Assembly: GCA_029224185.1 (NCBI GenBank)
Contig: CM055191.1
Span: 4,500,036-4,564,035 of the forward strand
Direction of reading: 5' to 3'
DNA length: 64,000 nt
From: Karalla daura
Taxonomy: Eukaryota > Chordata > Actinopteri > Chaetodontiformes > Leiognathidae
Under the pieces are notes generated by a model. That model was not told where the DNA came from, ran no database searches, and was given only the letters and a program-made list of their open reading frames with translations. Both the position numbers and the translations under genes were made by a program. Shown piece after piece: positions 63,476-64,000 of the stretch. The first letter of the stretch is position 1. The number at the start of each line of letters is the position of its first letter.

Positions 63476-64000
63476 ACTAATGGTAGCCCATTGCAGAAGC
63501 TGCAAACAGTAGTTAAGAATATATTATGCTGCTCGTTAGTGTGTGCACATGCAAATGGACAGGGCTGAGTGTGTGTGTGTGTGTGTGTATGTGCTCATCC
63601 CAGAGCAAAGCCACACACATACACACACACACACGCAGGCGGTGATCATCCCGCCACAGATGTGAGTGGAAAATAAGAAGGGGAAGGGTTGGGTGATGTA
63701 AAAAGCACGGGAGGAGAAGTGATGAAGAATCTGAGACGGCTACACCCAACACCGCTGTTTGGCTTAGTGGCGTATCGATCCGGGAGGAGAGGATTTTGTC
63801 AGACGAGGGGCTGGGGGCTGCCTGTCCAGATCTGCAGATAAAGGCTCTGTAACATGTGGTGTCTTACAGCCAGGGCCCCTCCTCTGTATCTTGTTCCATC
63901 AGCCTGTGTTGTGCTGCCGTGCTGCTCCACATCTGATAGGAGACCGTGGACGCGTGTTCCTGCTCCTCTCCTCGGACGGGCTTGAAACCTTGTGTCAGAG
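62093..64000 (-). CDS. Low-confidence three-exon chain entering from the right edge
   Basis: Minus-strand segments 64000-63868 (donor GTAAGA), 63236-63147 (acceptor CTCAG, donor GTAAGT) and 62276-62093 (acceptor TTCTGCAG, ending TGA) join without a frame break. Pieces read VSYQMWSSTAAQHRLMEQDT, GLWTPEACERLMQMSRNLRR and GHEQESFNILMKMMGAEVQF. I recognise no family. If real, it is the 3' end of a gene whose start lies beyond the window. It could equally be chance, as the first segment is also open on the other strand. Confidence 0.15.
63258..63331. repeat. Long perfect (CA)n microsatellite
   Basis: 37 CA units; shorter CA tracts surround it at 63098-63138 and 63439-63474. Confidence 0.95.

Larger units (their letters stand above)
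41640..64000. other. Gene-poor tract, mostly repeats and candidate regulatory blocks
   Basis: No gene recognised. Simple repeats are dense (CA, TG, CT and homopolymer G/C runs). Between them are complex blocks at 47115-47345, 48600-48800, 49500-49640, 51000-51700, 54455-54800, 56940-57320 and 61075-61620 which resemble vertebrate conserved non-coding elements. Two weak minus-strand exon chains are listed separately. Confidence 0.4.

Overview
The window is nuclear DNA from a ray-finned fish, most likely a percomorph teleost. The genes are split by phase-consistent GT-AG introns and encode vertebrate-specific proteins. Introns and intergenic DNA are full of long (CA)n, (GAG)n and (CT)n microsatellites and of degenerate teleost repeat types. 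There are no bacterial-type operons, CRISPR arrays, tRNA or rRNA genes that I can support.

Layout. (1) About 0.4-32.3 kb, minus strand: otud7b (Cezanne), a Lys11-directed OTU deubiquitinase. Eleven coding exons (12900 down to 2053) join into one frame of 924 codons. A CCAAT-rich promoter-like block and a donor-bearing exon near 32.1-32.5 kb, plus an acceptor at 13063, suggest a non-coding first exon and a ~19 kb first intron. (2) About 32.98-36.5 kb, minus strand: rbm8a (Y14, exon junction complex core), six exons, 175 codons, with a CRE-bearing promoter and a clear poly(A) signal. (3) 39.82-41.63 kb, plus strand: apoa2 (apolipoprotein A-II, same family as type IV antifreeze LS-12), a TATA-driven, liver-type secreted protein gene with one non-coding and three coding exons, 154 codons. 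(4) 41.6-64 kb: no gene I can recognise. This is a repeat-rich, gene-poor tract containing several non-repetitive homeodomain/SOX/CCAAT-bearing blocks that look like candidate conserved regulatory elements, a 723-bp hAT-like element with terminal inverted repeats and a 7-bp target duplication, and two low-confidence minus-strand exon chains (43.5-43.9 kb and 62.1-64 kb).

The three genes are not a functional operon. Two are housekeeping (ubiquitin editing, mRNA surveillance) and one is a plasma lipoprotein gene. In human the OTUD7B, RBM8A and APOA2 genes all lie on chromosome 1q21-q23, so the neighbourhood looks like a compressed version of an old vertebrate linkage group.

The most noteworthy observations are three NAGNAG tandem splice acceptors in one gene (otud7b), an upstream ORF whose stop overlaps the otud7b start codon, a 33-nt/11-residue repeat expansion in apoa2 next to a conserved propeptide site, a 24-bp minisatellite in otud7b intron 1, and the hAT-like element near 60.2-60.9 kb. 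I saw no exotic new system. Conservation claims for non-coding blocks are inference and need an alignment.
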